From assembly GCA_017541205.1 (NCBI GenBank), contig JAFXZO010000042.1, positions 1 to 49,979 of the forward strand: DNA of 49,979 bases, written 5' to 3'. The notes under the pieces were generated by a model. It saw nothing but the letters and a program-made list of their open reading frames with translations. It was not told the origin of the DNA and did not search any database. A program made the translations under genes and the position numbers. Origin of the DNA: Clostridia bacterium. GTDB taxonomy: Bacteria; Bacillota; Clostridia; Christensenellales; Aristaeellaceae. Positions 16,538 to 25,020 of this stretch are shown in pieces. Every line of letters begins with the position of its first letter. The stretch's first letter is position 1.

Positions 16538-16574
16538 GGCCGGATAAACGACAAGAATGAATGGAGGGATCTGC

Positions 16575-17504
16575 TTGGAGAGAATGACGGAGGTTCTCCG
16601 TATCCTTTTGCCGGTCATGCTGATGCTGGGCATCGGCGTATTATGCCGAAAAAAACGTCTGATCGACCGGGCGGGCATCGACGCGCTCAAAACCGTGGCG
16701 GTGCAGATCGGCCTGCCCGCCGTGCTGCTGCATACCTTCGCGGCGGCGGAATATTCCCTGGCGACGCTGATCGTGCCGCTCATCATGTTTTTGCTGTGCG
16801 TGCTGGCGTGGCTGCTGGGAAAGAAGCTCGGGCCGGCGCTGGGCATGAACAACCGCTTCATTCCCTTCCTGACCACGGGCTTTGAGGCGGGCATGCTGGG
16901 CTATGCCCTGTACACCCTGCTGTACGGCAGGGAAACCCTGGCCGATTTCGCCCGGATCGATTTGGGCCAGGTGCTGTTCGTGTTCACCCTGTACAAGGCG
17001 CTGCTGGGCATGGAAGGCCCACAAAAGCCCAGCGCCGGGCAATTGCTCAAAGACATGGCCCTTTCTCCCATCATCCTTTCGATCCTGGCGGGCGTGCTCC
17101 TGGGCGTCACCGGCGTTTATCAGGCGCTTGCGCCGTCGGGCGTATCGGGCGTCCTGGACGCCTGCACGGATTTCATTTCCGCCCCCGTCAGCGCCCTGAT
17201 CCTGCTGGCCATCGGGTATGACCTGGTGCTGGGGGACATCCCCTGGCGGGAAGCGCTCAAGGCCGCGGGGCTCCGCCTGCTGATCATGGCGGCGCTCGGC
17301 GCTTTGGTAATGGGCCTCCTCCGCCTGTGCTGGCCTCAAGCGTGCTGGGACCGGGCGATCTTTCTCATGTTCCTGCTCCCGCCGCCCTACGTGCTTCCCG
17401 TTTTCTCCACGGATGAAAAGCAGCGCGTGTACCTGTCCTCCGTGCTCTCGCTTTCCACGCTGGCGGCCCTGGCCGGCTTTGTCGTCCTTGCGATCATCGG
17501 GTGA
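16575..17504 (+). CDS. AEC-family (auxin efflux carrier-like) transporter
   Basis: The protein is about 309 residues. The start is TTG 16575 with GGAGGG seven bases upstream; ATG 16584 is the alternative. About ten hydrophobic spans in two halves match the AEC fold (VLRILLPVMLMLGIGVLCRKK at the N-terminus, PAVLLHTFA in span two, LPPPYVLPVFS near the end). Family members export or import small carboxylates and other metabolites across the cell membrane. The gene is divergent from rhaBAD, so a link to rhamnose products such as lactaldehyde or lactate is conceivable but not shown. The substrate is unknown. Confidence 0.8.
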   Translation: MERMTEVLRILLPVMLMLGIGVLCRKKRLIDRAGIDALKTVAVQIGLPAVLLHTFAAAEYSLATLIVPLIMFLLCVLAWLLGKKLGPALGMNNRFIPFLTTGFEAGMLGYALYTLLYGRETLADFARIDLGQVLFVFTLYKALLGMEGPQKPSAGQLLKDMALSPIILSILAGVLLGVTGVYQALAPSGVSGVLDACTDFISAPVSALILLAIGYDLVLGDIPWREALKAAGLRLLIMAALGALVMGLLRLCWPQACWDRAIFLMFLLPPPYVLPVFSTDEKQRVYLSSVLSLSTLAALAGFVVLAIIG

Positions 17505-17567
17505 CGCTTGTACCCTAAGTCGTTGAAGCGTATCTGTTTTGTCTATTTTTCATTCGACATCAGTACG

Positions 17568-17586
17568 AAAAAGGCGGAATAACCGC
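17568..17586 (-). terminator. Weak terminator after the GNAT gene
   Basis: A short GCGG/CCGC stem (17574-17577 with 17583-17586) is followed on the minus strand by CTTTTT. The stem is only 4-5 bp, so it is weak. It would end the minus-strand run that begins at about 30.8 kb. Confidence 0.4.
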
Positions 17587-17591
17587 AGGGT

Positions 17592-18407
17592 TCAGGCCTC
17601 GAGCAGGTTGCGGATCACCTTCGTGATCTTCGATTCGCCCCGGCGGTTCCATATAAACAGCACATCGCTCCCCGGGGCAGGCTTCTCTTCCGCAGTATCC
17701 GCCAGCTTCGCGGGGATCAGCAGTTCCCAGTAGCGGACGCGGTATCCGTCCCCTTGCACTTCTTCCACCACGCCCAGATGCTGCCCGTGGATCTGCAAAA
17801 AGCCCTCCTGCACCTTGACCTTGCGGTACGCGGGGAATTCCCGGCTGATTTCCCGCAGCAGGTCCGGGTCGTCTATTTTTTCAAAATCCGCGCTTTCCGT
17901 CAGGATCCCCTTGACGGCGGAAAACCCGCTGCGCAGCGGCAGGCACATATACGCGTCGTAAACATTTCCCTGCGCGTCCGTGATGCCATGCTCCGCGCAG
18001 CGCTCAAAGCCGAAGCGCGGATAATAATACGGCTCGCCGGCGATCACGATGCCCAAAACCCCCGCGTCCCTGGCCAAAGCAATGGTCGAGCGCATCAGCG
18101 CCCCGCCGATATCATGGCCCTCCATGGTCGGCTCCACGGCCAGGGGGCCGAACGTGACCACCTCGTGCGCCGTGTCCCCGTCCACGACCCTGGCCCGGGT
18201 ATAATACACCGCGCCGACGATCCGTCCCTCCCATTCCGCCACGCGGCTCAAAGCCGGCAGATAATCCGGGGACTGGCGGATGACGCGCACCATCAGGTGC
18301 TCGTTGCACCCGGGCTTATATTTGTTATAGAAGCTCCGCATCACCATATGCTCCGTCTCATGCCAGTCCGCGGGCGTCTCCGGCCTGATGATCAGGTTTT
18401 CAAGCAT
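17592..18407 (-). CDS. GNAT-family N-acetyltransferase
   Basis: The protein is 271 residues from ATG 18407 (MLENLIIRPET), with GAAGAAGGG upstream, overlapping the end of the GH43 gene by 8 bp. The N-terminal two thirds are a GNAT fold: the acetyl-CoA-binding region reads GPLAVEPTMEGHDIGGALMRSTIALARDAG, and AGEPYYYPRFGFERC is the common YhbS-like motif. The remaining ~100 residues form an extra domain not recognised. The substrate is unknown. Overlap with the GH43 gene suggests co-translation. Confidence 0.85.
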   Translation of the reverse strand: MLENLIIRPETPADWHETEHMVMRSFYNKYKPGCNEHLMVRVIRQSPDYLPALSRVAEWEGRIVGAVYYTRARVVDGDTAHEVVTFGPLAVEPTMEGHDIGGALMRSTIALARDAGVLGIVIAGEPYYYPRFGFERCAEHGITDAQGNVYDAYMCLPLRSGFSAVKGILTESADFEKIDDPDLLREISREFPAYRKVKVQEGFLQIHGQHLGVVEEVQGDGYRVRYWELLIPAKLADTAEEKPAPGSDVLFIWNRRGESKITKVIRNLLEA

Positions 18408-19932
18408 CTGTTTTCCCTTCTTCCTCAAGCACCCGGTAGGTAAACGCGTCAAAGCGCGCTTCGCCGCCGGGTTTTTTCGTCGCGTAGCAGAAAAGGCCCG
18501 GCCGCGCGCCGGCAAAGTGCCTCAGGTCAAACCGCATTTTTTTCGGCGCGCCGAGGGCCTGCCACATATCGCCGTCCCAATAGAAGTAACATACCGTGTC
18601 CCGCATATCGGCAAAATGGAAGACCGCCCGAAGCCGCGCTTTCGGGCCAAAGGGCAAGGCGGCGGAAACGGTTTCCCCCTCCGGATCGCTTTCGTTATCG
18701 AGGAGGGCGAGCTGAAAGCCGTCCGCCGTGCGCAGCAGCGCAACGGCGCTCCAGCCGTACTGCAGGGCGCACAGGCCCGCCCGGTCGCCGGGCAGCAGGG
18801 CGCTTCCGTCCACACGCACCGTGACCTCCGTGCCCGGGTACGTCCCGCGCACGGTCAGGGTGTTGCGCGCGGCGGTCAGGGATGCGTCCACGCGGCCCGC
18901 GGTGAGCTTCAGATACCCCTTGCCCGTTTCAAACAGGCTTTCGTCCGGGGTGTGGTTCCATTCCCATTGCGGCAATAAGACGGGCGAATCAAACGCGTCG
19001 GACGCGGCGAGCGGCGCGTAAGCATAGCCGGGGCGGGTGGTTGCATTGCTGATTTCGGCCACGGCTTTTCCCTGCACGCCAATCGCGGGCAGGCCGCATT
19101 TCCATTTTAGGGGCAGCAGCACCGGGATGCGGCCCACGGCCCCGCGATCCTGGAAAAATACGGCGTACCAGCGCCCGTCCGGCGTATCCACGATGCCGCC
19201 CTGGGCGATGCCCTGATCGTGGTAGCCCAGGTCGTCGTTGAACAGGATGCCGCCCGAGAATTCCCCGTCCAGGCTGTCGGCGCAAAAGCAGCTTTCCACC
19301 CGGCGCCATCTGTCCGGCAGGGAATGAATGGTGAAAAGATAATACCGATCCCCCACCCGATAGAAGTGCGAGCCCTCATAGCCCAGGTGCCTGGTCGGCC
19401 CCGTGGAGACCAGCACGCGGTCAAGGCCCCTCTCCTGCGGTCCGGTGAGGCTGCGGTTGAGCTCCGTCAGCCGTACGGTGCCGTTGCCGTGAATGATATA
19501 GGCCTTCCCATCCGCGTCAAAAAACAGGGAGGGGTCATAGTAGAGCCCGGGCAGCTCGATTTTTTCCCAGGGGCCGTTTTCCAAGTCCCGGGTGCGGTAA
19601 ATGCGCGTGCGCCCCAGGTCCGCCACGGCGAAGCACACGAAATATTCGCCCTGATGCCACCGAAGCGACGGGGCCCACATGCCCTTGCCATAGCAGTTTT
19701 TGCCGTTCTTTAGCCCGCGCGCGTCGGTTTCATCCAGCGCCGCATACAGATGCCCGCACCATTCCCAATGGATCAGATCGTAGGAGCGCAGAAAGGCGCA
19801 GCCCGGGGAAAAATGCATGGTGGTGCTGGCCAGAAAATAGGCGTCCCCGACGCGGATCACATCCGGATCGGGAAAATCGCTGGCGGTCAAAAGGCTTTCG
19901 CCCCAAACGGCGTTTTCAGCGCTGTTTTCCAT
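18400..19932 (-). CDS. GH43-family glycoside hydrolase (beta-xylosidase/arabinofuranosidase type), cytoplasmic
   Basis: The protein is 510 residues from ATG 19932 (GGAAGAG upstream); a start at 19959 is upstream of that site. It has no signal peptide. The N-terminal five-bladed propeller has the GH43 triad: base D22 (DFPDPDVIRVGDAYFLAST), modulator D133 (YYDPSLFF) and acid E186 (YEGSHFYRVGDRYYLF). The C-terminal ~190 residues (from about SDAFDSPVLLPQWEWNHTPD) are the beta-sandwich found in beta-xylosidases of this family. It probably trims imported xylo- or arabino-oligosaccharides. It is co-directional with the transport and cellulase genes upstream and is 30 bp from the chromate-transporter gene. 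The exact substrate cannot be read from the sequence. Confidence 0.9.
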   Translation of the reverse strand: MENSAENAVWGESLLTASDFPDPDVIRVGDAYFLASTTMHFSPGCAFLRSYDLIHWEWCGHLYAALDETDARGLKNGKNCYGKGMWAPSLRWHQGEYFVCFAVADLGRTRIYRTRDLENGPWEKIELPGLYYDPSLFFDADGKAYIIHGNGTVRLTELNRSLTGPQERGLDRVLVSTGPTRHLGYEGSHFYRVGDRYYLFTIHSLPDRWRRVESCFCADSLDGEFSGGILFNDDLGYHDQGIAQGGIVDTPDGRWYAVFFQDRGAVGRIPVLLPLKWKCGLPAIGVQGKAVAEISNATTRPGYAYAPLAASDAFDSPVLLPQWEWNHTPDESLFETGKGYLKLTAGRVDASLTAARNTLTVRGTYPGTEVTVRVDGSALLPGDRAGLCALQYGWSAVALLRTADGFQLALLDNESDPEGETVSAALPFGPKARLRAVFHFADMRDTVCYFYWDGDMWQALGAPKKMRFDLRHFAGARPGLFCYATKKPGGEARFDAFTYRVLEEEGKTDA

Positions 19933-19962
19933 TTCGTCTCTTCCTTTCTTGGATCGCACGCA

Positions 19963-20529
19963 TCAAAAGATGCCAAAAAGGCCCAGCACCAGCCCCGCCG
20001 CGCCGCACAGCGCGATGGTCTGGATGGGGTTCCATTTGTATTTGCGCAGCAGGAAAAACGCGCCCGCGAACAAGGCGGCGCCCGCCCATCGGATGTTTTC
20101 CATAGCGAAATTGTCCCGCCCGCCAAACGCCACCTGCAGCAGCATGTTCAGCCCGGCGGCGGCGATGAGCGCCACGACGGCGGGCCGAAGGGACGAAAGC
20201 ACGCTTTTGAGCAGCGGCATTTCCCGATACCGCATATAGCACACCGACAGCGCCGAAACGATGACCAGCGACGGGAACACGAACCCCAGCGACGCCATCA
20301 GCGCCCCGGGCAGGCCGGAAATACGCATGCCGACGAAGGTCGCCGCGTTGATGCCGATGGGACCGGGGGTCATTTCGGCGATGGTGGCAAGATCCAGGAA
20401 TTGTTCCGCCGACAGCCAGGCGTGCGTTTCCACCGCCTGGCTCTGGATGAGGGGGATCGCGGCATACCCGCCGCCGATGGAAAAGAGGCCGATCTGCAGA
20501 AAGCTCCAAAACAGTTCCAGCAGGATCAC
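19963..20529 (-). CDS. Chromate transporter half-protein (second subunit)
   Basis: The protein is 188 residues. The start is GTG 20529, overlapping the TGA stop of the preceding gene, with AGGGAGGG eight bases upstream. It is one CHR domain: LFSIGGGYAAIPLIQSQAV, then AEMTPGPIGINAATFVGM, then four or five hydrophobic spans. Paired short CHR proteins form a transporter that exports chromate or another oxyanion; many homologues have no tested substrate. The partner is the gene just upstream. Its place between cellulase and GH43 genes is unusual. Confidence 0.88.
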   Translation of the reverse strand: MILLELFWSFLQIGLFSIGGGYAAIPLIQSQAVETHAWLSAEQFLDLATIAEMTPGPIGINAATFVGMRISGLPGALMASLGFVFPSLVIVSALSVCYMRYREMPLLKSVLSSLRPAVVALIAAAGLNMLLQVAFGGRDNFAMENIRWAGAALFAGAFFLLRKYKWNPIQTIALCGAAGLVLGLFGIF

Positions 20530-21089
20530 GCTTTTTGCCCTCCCTTCCCGTTCGCGTACGCCCCCGCGACGCCGACCGCCGCGGCGCACAGGATGATATA
20601 GATCACGTTCACCCGGAAAAAGAAGGTCGCGGCGAAGGCGGCGGCCATGACGGCGCAATGCGCGTACTGTTTTGACTTTAGAACGCCCCGGCCCAGGCCC
20701 ACCGCCACATCCAGGATCACCGCCGCGACGCCGCACTGCATGCCGCGAAGGACCAGGGCGACGTACGGGTTTTCGGCAAACAGCCGATAGAACAGGGAAA
20801 TGACGGACAAGATCGCGATGGGCGGGATCACCGTGCCGAGCACCGCGGCCGCCATGCCGGGCAGGCCCGCCGCCTTCCCGCCGACCAGGATCGCCGCGTT
20901 CACGGCAATGGCCCCGGGGCTGGACTGCGCCAGGGCGGTCATGTCCAGCATTTCCTGCTCGCTGATCCAGCCCAGTTCATCCACGAATTTGCGTTTCATG
21001 AAGGTGACGATCACAAAGCCGCCCCCGAAGGTGAACGCGCTGATCGAAAGCATGCTCAGAAACAGCTTCCCCAGCCGCCCTTTTTCCAT
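20526..21089 (-). CDS. Chromate transporter half-protein (first subunit)
   Basis: The protein is 187 residues from ATG 21089, with GGAGG upstream. It is a single CHR domain, SISAFTFGGGFVIVTFMKRKF followed by ALAQSSPGAIAVNAAILVGG, with about five membrane spans. It overlaps the second half-gene by 4 bp, the standard arrangement of split CHR pairs. It lies 25 bp after the stop of the GH5 gene, so it is likely co-transcribed with it. The real substrate may not be chromate. Confidence 0.88.
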   Translation of the reverse strand: MEKGRLGKLFLSMLSISAFTFGGGFVIVTFMKRKFVDELGWISEQEMLDMTALAQSSPGAIAVNAAILVGGKAAGLPGMAAAVLGTVIPPIAILSVISLFYRLFAENPYVALVLRGMQCGVAAVILDVAVGLGRGVLKSKQYAHCAVMAAAFAATFFFRVNVIYIILCAAAVGVAGAYANGKGGQKA

Positions 21090-21114
21090 GGCAAAAACCT
21101 CCTTCGTGCCCGCG

Positions 21115-22932
21115 CTATTTCCTCGGCGCGTAGGTAAAGGTAATCTCCATGGTCATTATTCGGCTCATCTGCGGCAAACTCCTGTCCAGCACCGTGGCGG
21201 AAATGCCGGTGAGATCGCCGTACAGCACGCGGGCGTTGGAATTGTTGATGCCCTTCATGTTCACCCATTCGTTGAAAAGGTTCGTGCGGGTGCACCTGCC
21301 GTCGTCGGAGCAGGTGTAGTTCCGGCCCTTCAGCTTGATGGGCTCGCCGTTGATCTTGCATTCGGTAATCATGATGCAGTAGCCGGGGAACAGCGTTTCG
21401 CCGTTGGAAATGCCGACGGCGCTGAAGGCGGTGTTTTCGGCGTATCCCTTTTCGGTGCCGCTGAAATCGAGGGCCACGGTATACGTGCCCTGGCCCGTGA
21501 TCTCCACGTCCGTCGGCACGATGCCGGGGCTGATGGAATCGGGGTTATAGGCGTCGCCGACGCTGTAGCTCAGGGCCCAGGAGCCTTCGCTGAACATGAT
21601 CCAGGCGACGCAGGCGTTTTCATCCGCGGTCAGCGCGTCCTTTCGCAGCACCTTCGGCGCGGAAGCGACGGCCGCATCGACGCCTTCCTTTCCCGCCCGG
21701 GCAATATCGGCGTAATCCCGGCCCGCTTCGGAGGCGGCGTTCCTGCCCGCGTATACGGCGGCCATCTCCTCCTCCACGATCCTGTTTTCACGCCGGATAA
21801 AAAACCCGCTGCAATCCCACAGGCAGGAGGTGAAATCCAGCGCGTCGCAGCAATCCAGGAACGCCCTGTGATACGCCGGGGCGTTCTTTTTCATGACGCC
21901 GTCGCCGCCGGTCAGCGCGCCGTATTCGCCGATCACCACGCCGTAGCCCCGGCTGACGAACTTCGTCATTTTGCTCAGCGTCCTGTACATTTCATCGTAG
22001 TCCGCCGCTTTGCCCCACAAGGTCGCGCCGGCCGCGCTGGACGCGCCGCAATAGCTCCAGGGGCCGTAGTAATGTACGGAGACCATCAGCTTGTTTTGCG
22101 CGGTGTCCTTGGGCATCTGGAAGCGGCTGTCAAAGGTCTGGTCGATGTTGGTGCCGTAGCCCGCGATGAGCAGAAAGCGCTTTTCGTTGTTGCCGCCCGT
22201 TTCGCGCACGGTGTCCACAAACGCCTGGTTCACCTGATTCGTCAGGGCATAGCGCTGCTGCTCCGTCAGATAGGAAAGCACGGAATCCCGGGCATAGCAG
22301 GGGCTGTTTTCGTCGAATCTGGCCCCCAATTCCTCGTTGGCGCTTTCAAAGATCACATAGTCCGAATAATCCCGGAAATATTCCGCGATCTGCTTCCACA
22401 TCCCCTTGTACGCTTCCATGGCGAAGGAAGCGGTGTCCGGGTTTTCGGAGCCGAACATGCCCCACCAGCCGCCGTCCCAATGGTCGTTGATGATGACGTA
22501 CATCTCCGCGTTCCGGGCGTAATCCACGATTTGGCGAACGCGCGAAAGATACGCTTCGTTCAGGGTGCAATCCTTCATTTCAAAGGGCATATTGCTCGCG
22601 TTGGTCATCCAGGCGACGGGGATGCGGATGGTGTCAAACCCCGCCGCCTTCATGCCCAGCAGCATTTCCTGCGTGGTGACGGGCTGGCCCCAGCCGGTTT
22701 CGTAAACCAAGGGGTCGTCGGAATAATTGCCCCGCGTGCTGTCGCAGGCCTCCATGGTGTTGCCAAGGTTGATGCCGTTGCCCATGAGGCGCGTCGCCTC
22801 CACCGCGGTCAGCTCCTCCCGGATCGATCCGTCGTCCTTTCGCATGGCCTCTCCTTCGCCCATCGCCGCCGGCAGCGCGCACAGCAGCAGCGCCGCCAGA
22901 AGCAGGCTTGTGATCCTTTTGATCCTGCTCAT
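21115..22932 (-). CDS. Secreted GH5-family endoglucanase with C-terminal repeat-type module
   Basis: The protein is 605 residues from ATG 22932 (AGGGAG upstream); a longer frame to 22962 lacks a site. Residues 1-25 are a signal peptide. About 40-400 form a GH5 (beta/alpha)8 barrel: GNGINLGNTMEA, GFDTIRIPVAW, NDHWDGGWWG, acid/base E200 (ESANEE) and nucleophile E336 (VVIGEYGAL). Residues about 440-605 are a separate beta-rich module with ITGQGTYTVALDF, FSAVGISNGETLFPGY, YTCSDDGRCTRTNLFNEWVN and a closing MTMEITFTY. This module matches, motif by motif, the triplicated unit of the protein at 27608-29692. The enzyme would cut beta-glucan outside the cell; the module may bind polysaccharide or cell wall. 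Confidence 0.92.
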   Translation of the reverse strand: MSRIKRITSLLLAALLLCALPAAMGEGEAMRKDDGSIREELTAVEATRLMGNGINLGNTMEACDSTRGNYSDDPLVYETGWGQPVTTQEMLLGMKAAGFDTIRIPVAWMTNASNMPFEMKDCTLNEAYLSRVRQIVDYARNAEMYVIINDHWDGGWWGMFGSENPDTASFAMEAYKGMWKQIAEYFRDYSDYVIFESANEELGARFDENSPCYARDSVLSYLTEQQRYALTNQVNQAFVDTVRETGGNNEKRFLLIAGYGTNIDQTFDSRFQMPKDTAQNKLMVSVHYYGPWSYCGASSAAGATLWGKAADYDEMYRTLSKMTKFVSRGYGVVIGEYGALTGGDGVMKKNAPAYHRAFLDCCDALDFTSCLWDCSGFFIRRENRIVEEEMAAVYAGRNAASEAGRDYADIARAGKEGVDAAVASAPKVLRKDALTADENACVAWIMFSEGSWALSYSVGDAYNPDSISPGIVPTDVEITGQGTYTVALDFSGTEKGYAENTAFSAVGISNGETLFPGYCIMITECKINGEPIKLKGRNYTCSDDGRCTRTNLFNEWVNMKGINNSNARVLYGDLTGISATVLDRSLPQMSRIMTMEITFTYAPRK

Positions 22933-23027
22933 GGAATACTCCCTTTCTATTGCGCGGCGCAAAAGCGCCTATCGAAAAATTTCGCCCCTCCCCGCGGAAG
23001 GGAAGAGGCAAAGGAAACGCGTTTGGA

Positions 23028-24791
23028 TCATTGCGCCAGGGCCGCCTGGGCCTGCTGGGCCGCCCAGCACAGGGCCGCCTGCTCTTCGCACCAGGCCACG
23101 CAGTCCGCGTACCCGTAAGCGTTGCAGTCCTTGATCATCTGGTTCAGGTGGAAATTGAATTCGCCGTCGTTCTTGGCGTAGATGGCGCGCCAGCTGTAGG
23201 TCTTCACCGCGGTCTGGATCTGGCTCCACTTGGTATCCAGCACCTGATCGCGCTTGGCGGGGGCATAGGTGCCCGTGTCCAGCATGACCTTATAGGGGTG
23301 GTTCTCCAGATACTGCTGGGTGGAGGCCGCGCCGGCCCATTCGCACCAGGCCTGCTGGATGGGCTTTAAGTCCGCGGCGAGCACGCTCACCCAGCCCACC
23401 TTGTCCAGCGTTTCCTGCTTTTTGCTGTCGGGGTTCTGCTGGCTGGAGGTCAGGGTGGTGTTGTTGATTTGCAGCGCGCCGTCGTTGTAGGTGCCGCTCT
23501 GGGGATATTCCCTGCCGGTGCGGGGGCCTACCAGCACGGTGCCGGTCATATCGTAGGAGGGGTCCTGGCTGGTCTTCTGGCCAAGCTCGGTAAAGTACGT
23601 GCCGCCCTCTTCATCGTAATCCCAGGTCAGGCCCTTGGGGCCGTACCACATGGTCAGGCTGCCTTCGGGGGTGGCCAGGTAATCGATGATGGCAAGGCAC
23701 AGTTCGGGATATTCCGCGTCCGCGCCGACCGTCCAGACCCGGTTGCCGCCGGTGAGGGACAGGCCGTAGGAAATGGGCGTGGCTTCCGTGGGCACCATGG
23801 TATACATGTATTTGCCCTGGTCCAGGTGTTCGGCGGTATTAAAGATGGCGGAGCCGGAATAGTTGAAGATGCTCCAGAAGGTGCCGCCGGCCTTCACCTT
23901 TTCGCCCATGGTGGAATAGGTCTGGGAAGCGGAATTGGGATCGAGCAGGCCTTCGCGGTACAGCTTGTTAAAGAAGCGCAGGCACTGGATGTAGAGGCCG
24001 TCTTCCTGCAGGCAGCCCTGGAATTCGCCGGTTTCGGTGCTGATGAGGCCCAGCTCAAATTCGTCCCAGCCAAAGTAGGCGGTCGCCAGGGCCTTGACGT
24101 ACATGACCATGTTGCCGTCCCAGTCGGGCCAGATGGAGGTGGCGTAGGTTTCGTTGCCGTTTTCGTCGGTGGGGCAGAGCTCCTTCATCTGCTTGAACAG
24201 ATCGATCATGCCGTCCAGGTCCTTGACCTCGGGGCAGCCCAATTGCTGGTACAGATCCCAGCGGATATCCCAGGTATAGAAAAAGTTTTCATGGCTGCCC
24301 GCCTTCAGGGCCACGTTATGGCCGAAGCCGTGGATCTTGGCGTCAGGGCTCTTGGCGCGGTTCGCTTCCAGGGCCATCTGGTAATTCTGCCACACATAGG
24401 GGGCGTACTCCTCGCACAGGCCGTCCTCCTCCCAGTCCAGCAGCAAGCCCTGGCTCACAGCGTCCTGATACTTATCGCCGTCCGCGCCCCAGACCACGAT
24501 ATCGCCCAGATTCCCGCTTTCCATGCGGGTGGCGTAGGTGCCGTCAGACTCGGGGATGATGTTGATTTTCACGTTGAACATGTCCAGCAGCAGATCGGCG
24601 CTCCAATGGGCCTGGATGCCGCTGTAGTTCGCCAGCTGGGTATACACGTTGATGGTGATGGGCTCGCCGTCGTACACGCCGATTTCTTCCAGCTTGGCGT
24701 AGATGTCCTTGTCCTCCGCGGCGGCGCTGAACGTGCCGAAGACGGACAGGATCAGCAGCAGGGCCAGCAGGGCCGACAGGGTCTTTTTCAT
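23028..24791 (-). CDS. Extracellular oligosaccharide-binding protein of an ABC importer
   Basis: The protein is 587 residues from ATG 24791 (MKKTLSALL), with AGGAGG eight bases upstream; an in-frame start at 24890 would add an unsuitable leader. The signal peptide is about residues 1-25 (FSAAA/ED) and has no lipobox cysteine. The rest is a large family-1-type binding protein with many tryptophans and tyrosines (for example WPDWDGNMVMYVKALATAYFGW) of the kind used to grip longer oligosaccharides. It follows its two permeases after a 229-bp gap that carries palindromic repeats and precedes the GH5 gene, so it probably captures the products of that enzyme. Confidence 0.9.
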   Translation of the reverse strand: MKKTLSALLALLLILSVFGTFSAAAEDKDIYAKLEEIGVYDGEPITINVYTQLANYSGIQAHWSADLLLDMFNVKINIIPESDGTYATRMESGNLGDIVVWGADGDKYQDAVSQGLLLDWEEDGLCEEYAPYVWQNYQMALEANRAKSPDAKIHGFGHNVALKAGSHENFFYTWDIRWDLYQQLGCPEVKDLDGMIDLFKQMKELCPTDENGNETYATSIWPDWDGNMVMYVKALATAYFGWDEFELGLISTETGEFQGCLQEDGLYIQCLRFFNKLYREGLLDPNSASQTYSTMGEKVKAGGTFWSIFNYSGSAIFNTAEHLDQGKYMYTMVPTEATPISYGLSLTGGNRVWTVGADAEYPELCLAIIDYLATPEGSLTMWYGPKGLTWDYDEEGGTYFTELGQKTSQDPSYDMTGTVLVGPRTGREYPQSGTYNDGALQINNTTLTSSQQNPDSKKQETLDKVGWVSVLAADLKPIQQAWCEWAGAASTQQYLENHPYKVMLDTGTYAPAKRDQVLDTKWSQIQTAVKTYSWRAIYAKNDGEFNFHLNQMIKDCNAYGYADCVAWCEEQAALCWAAQQAQAALAQ

Positions 24792-24880
24792 GGGGATTCC
24801 TCCTTCATATTGTTGCGCCTTCCAGGCGGGTTTTACATGATAAAAAGAATCATGAAGAAAACACGAACAAGCTTTCCTTT

Positions 24881-24991
24881 CGCGCAGCACATATCGAACG
24901 CGCAGCGTATATCGAGCGCCGAAGGCGCATATTCTTGCCGATATATCCTTCGGATCCGATAGGACTTCGCCTCGAGATGCGCTTCGCGCGA
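24881..24991. repeat. Palindromic repeat cluster between permease and binding-protein genes
   Basis: The 229-bp gap 24792-25020 holds no gene. It has two tandem 18-bp units (24881-24898 and 24899-24916, 15 of 18 bases equal, CGCGCAGCRYATATCGAR). Mini-hairpins with three-base loops follow: GCGCC-gaa-GGCGC (24916-24928), ATCC-ttc-GGAT (24946-24956) and GCGC-ttc-GCGC (24979-24989), joined by ATAT-rich spacers. Similar hairpin-plus-ATAT arrays occur between genes in other Ruminococcaceae-like genomes. Here they lie inside an operon, so they would be in the mRNA. Confidence 0.6.
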
Positions 24992-25020
24992 GAGAAAGAA
25001 TGTTTTACAAAACTGCTTTC

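Noticed and set aside
16334-16894. A minus-strand frame upstream of rhaB
   Set aside because: It covers both promoters and the antisense of the AEC gene, with no domain or ribosome site.
20800-23118. A 772-codon plus-strand frame opposite the GH5 gene
   Set aside because: GC-rich shadow; the minus strand carries a signal peptide and GH5 catalytic motifs.
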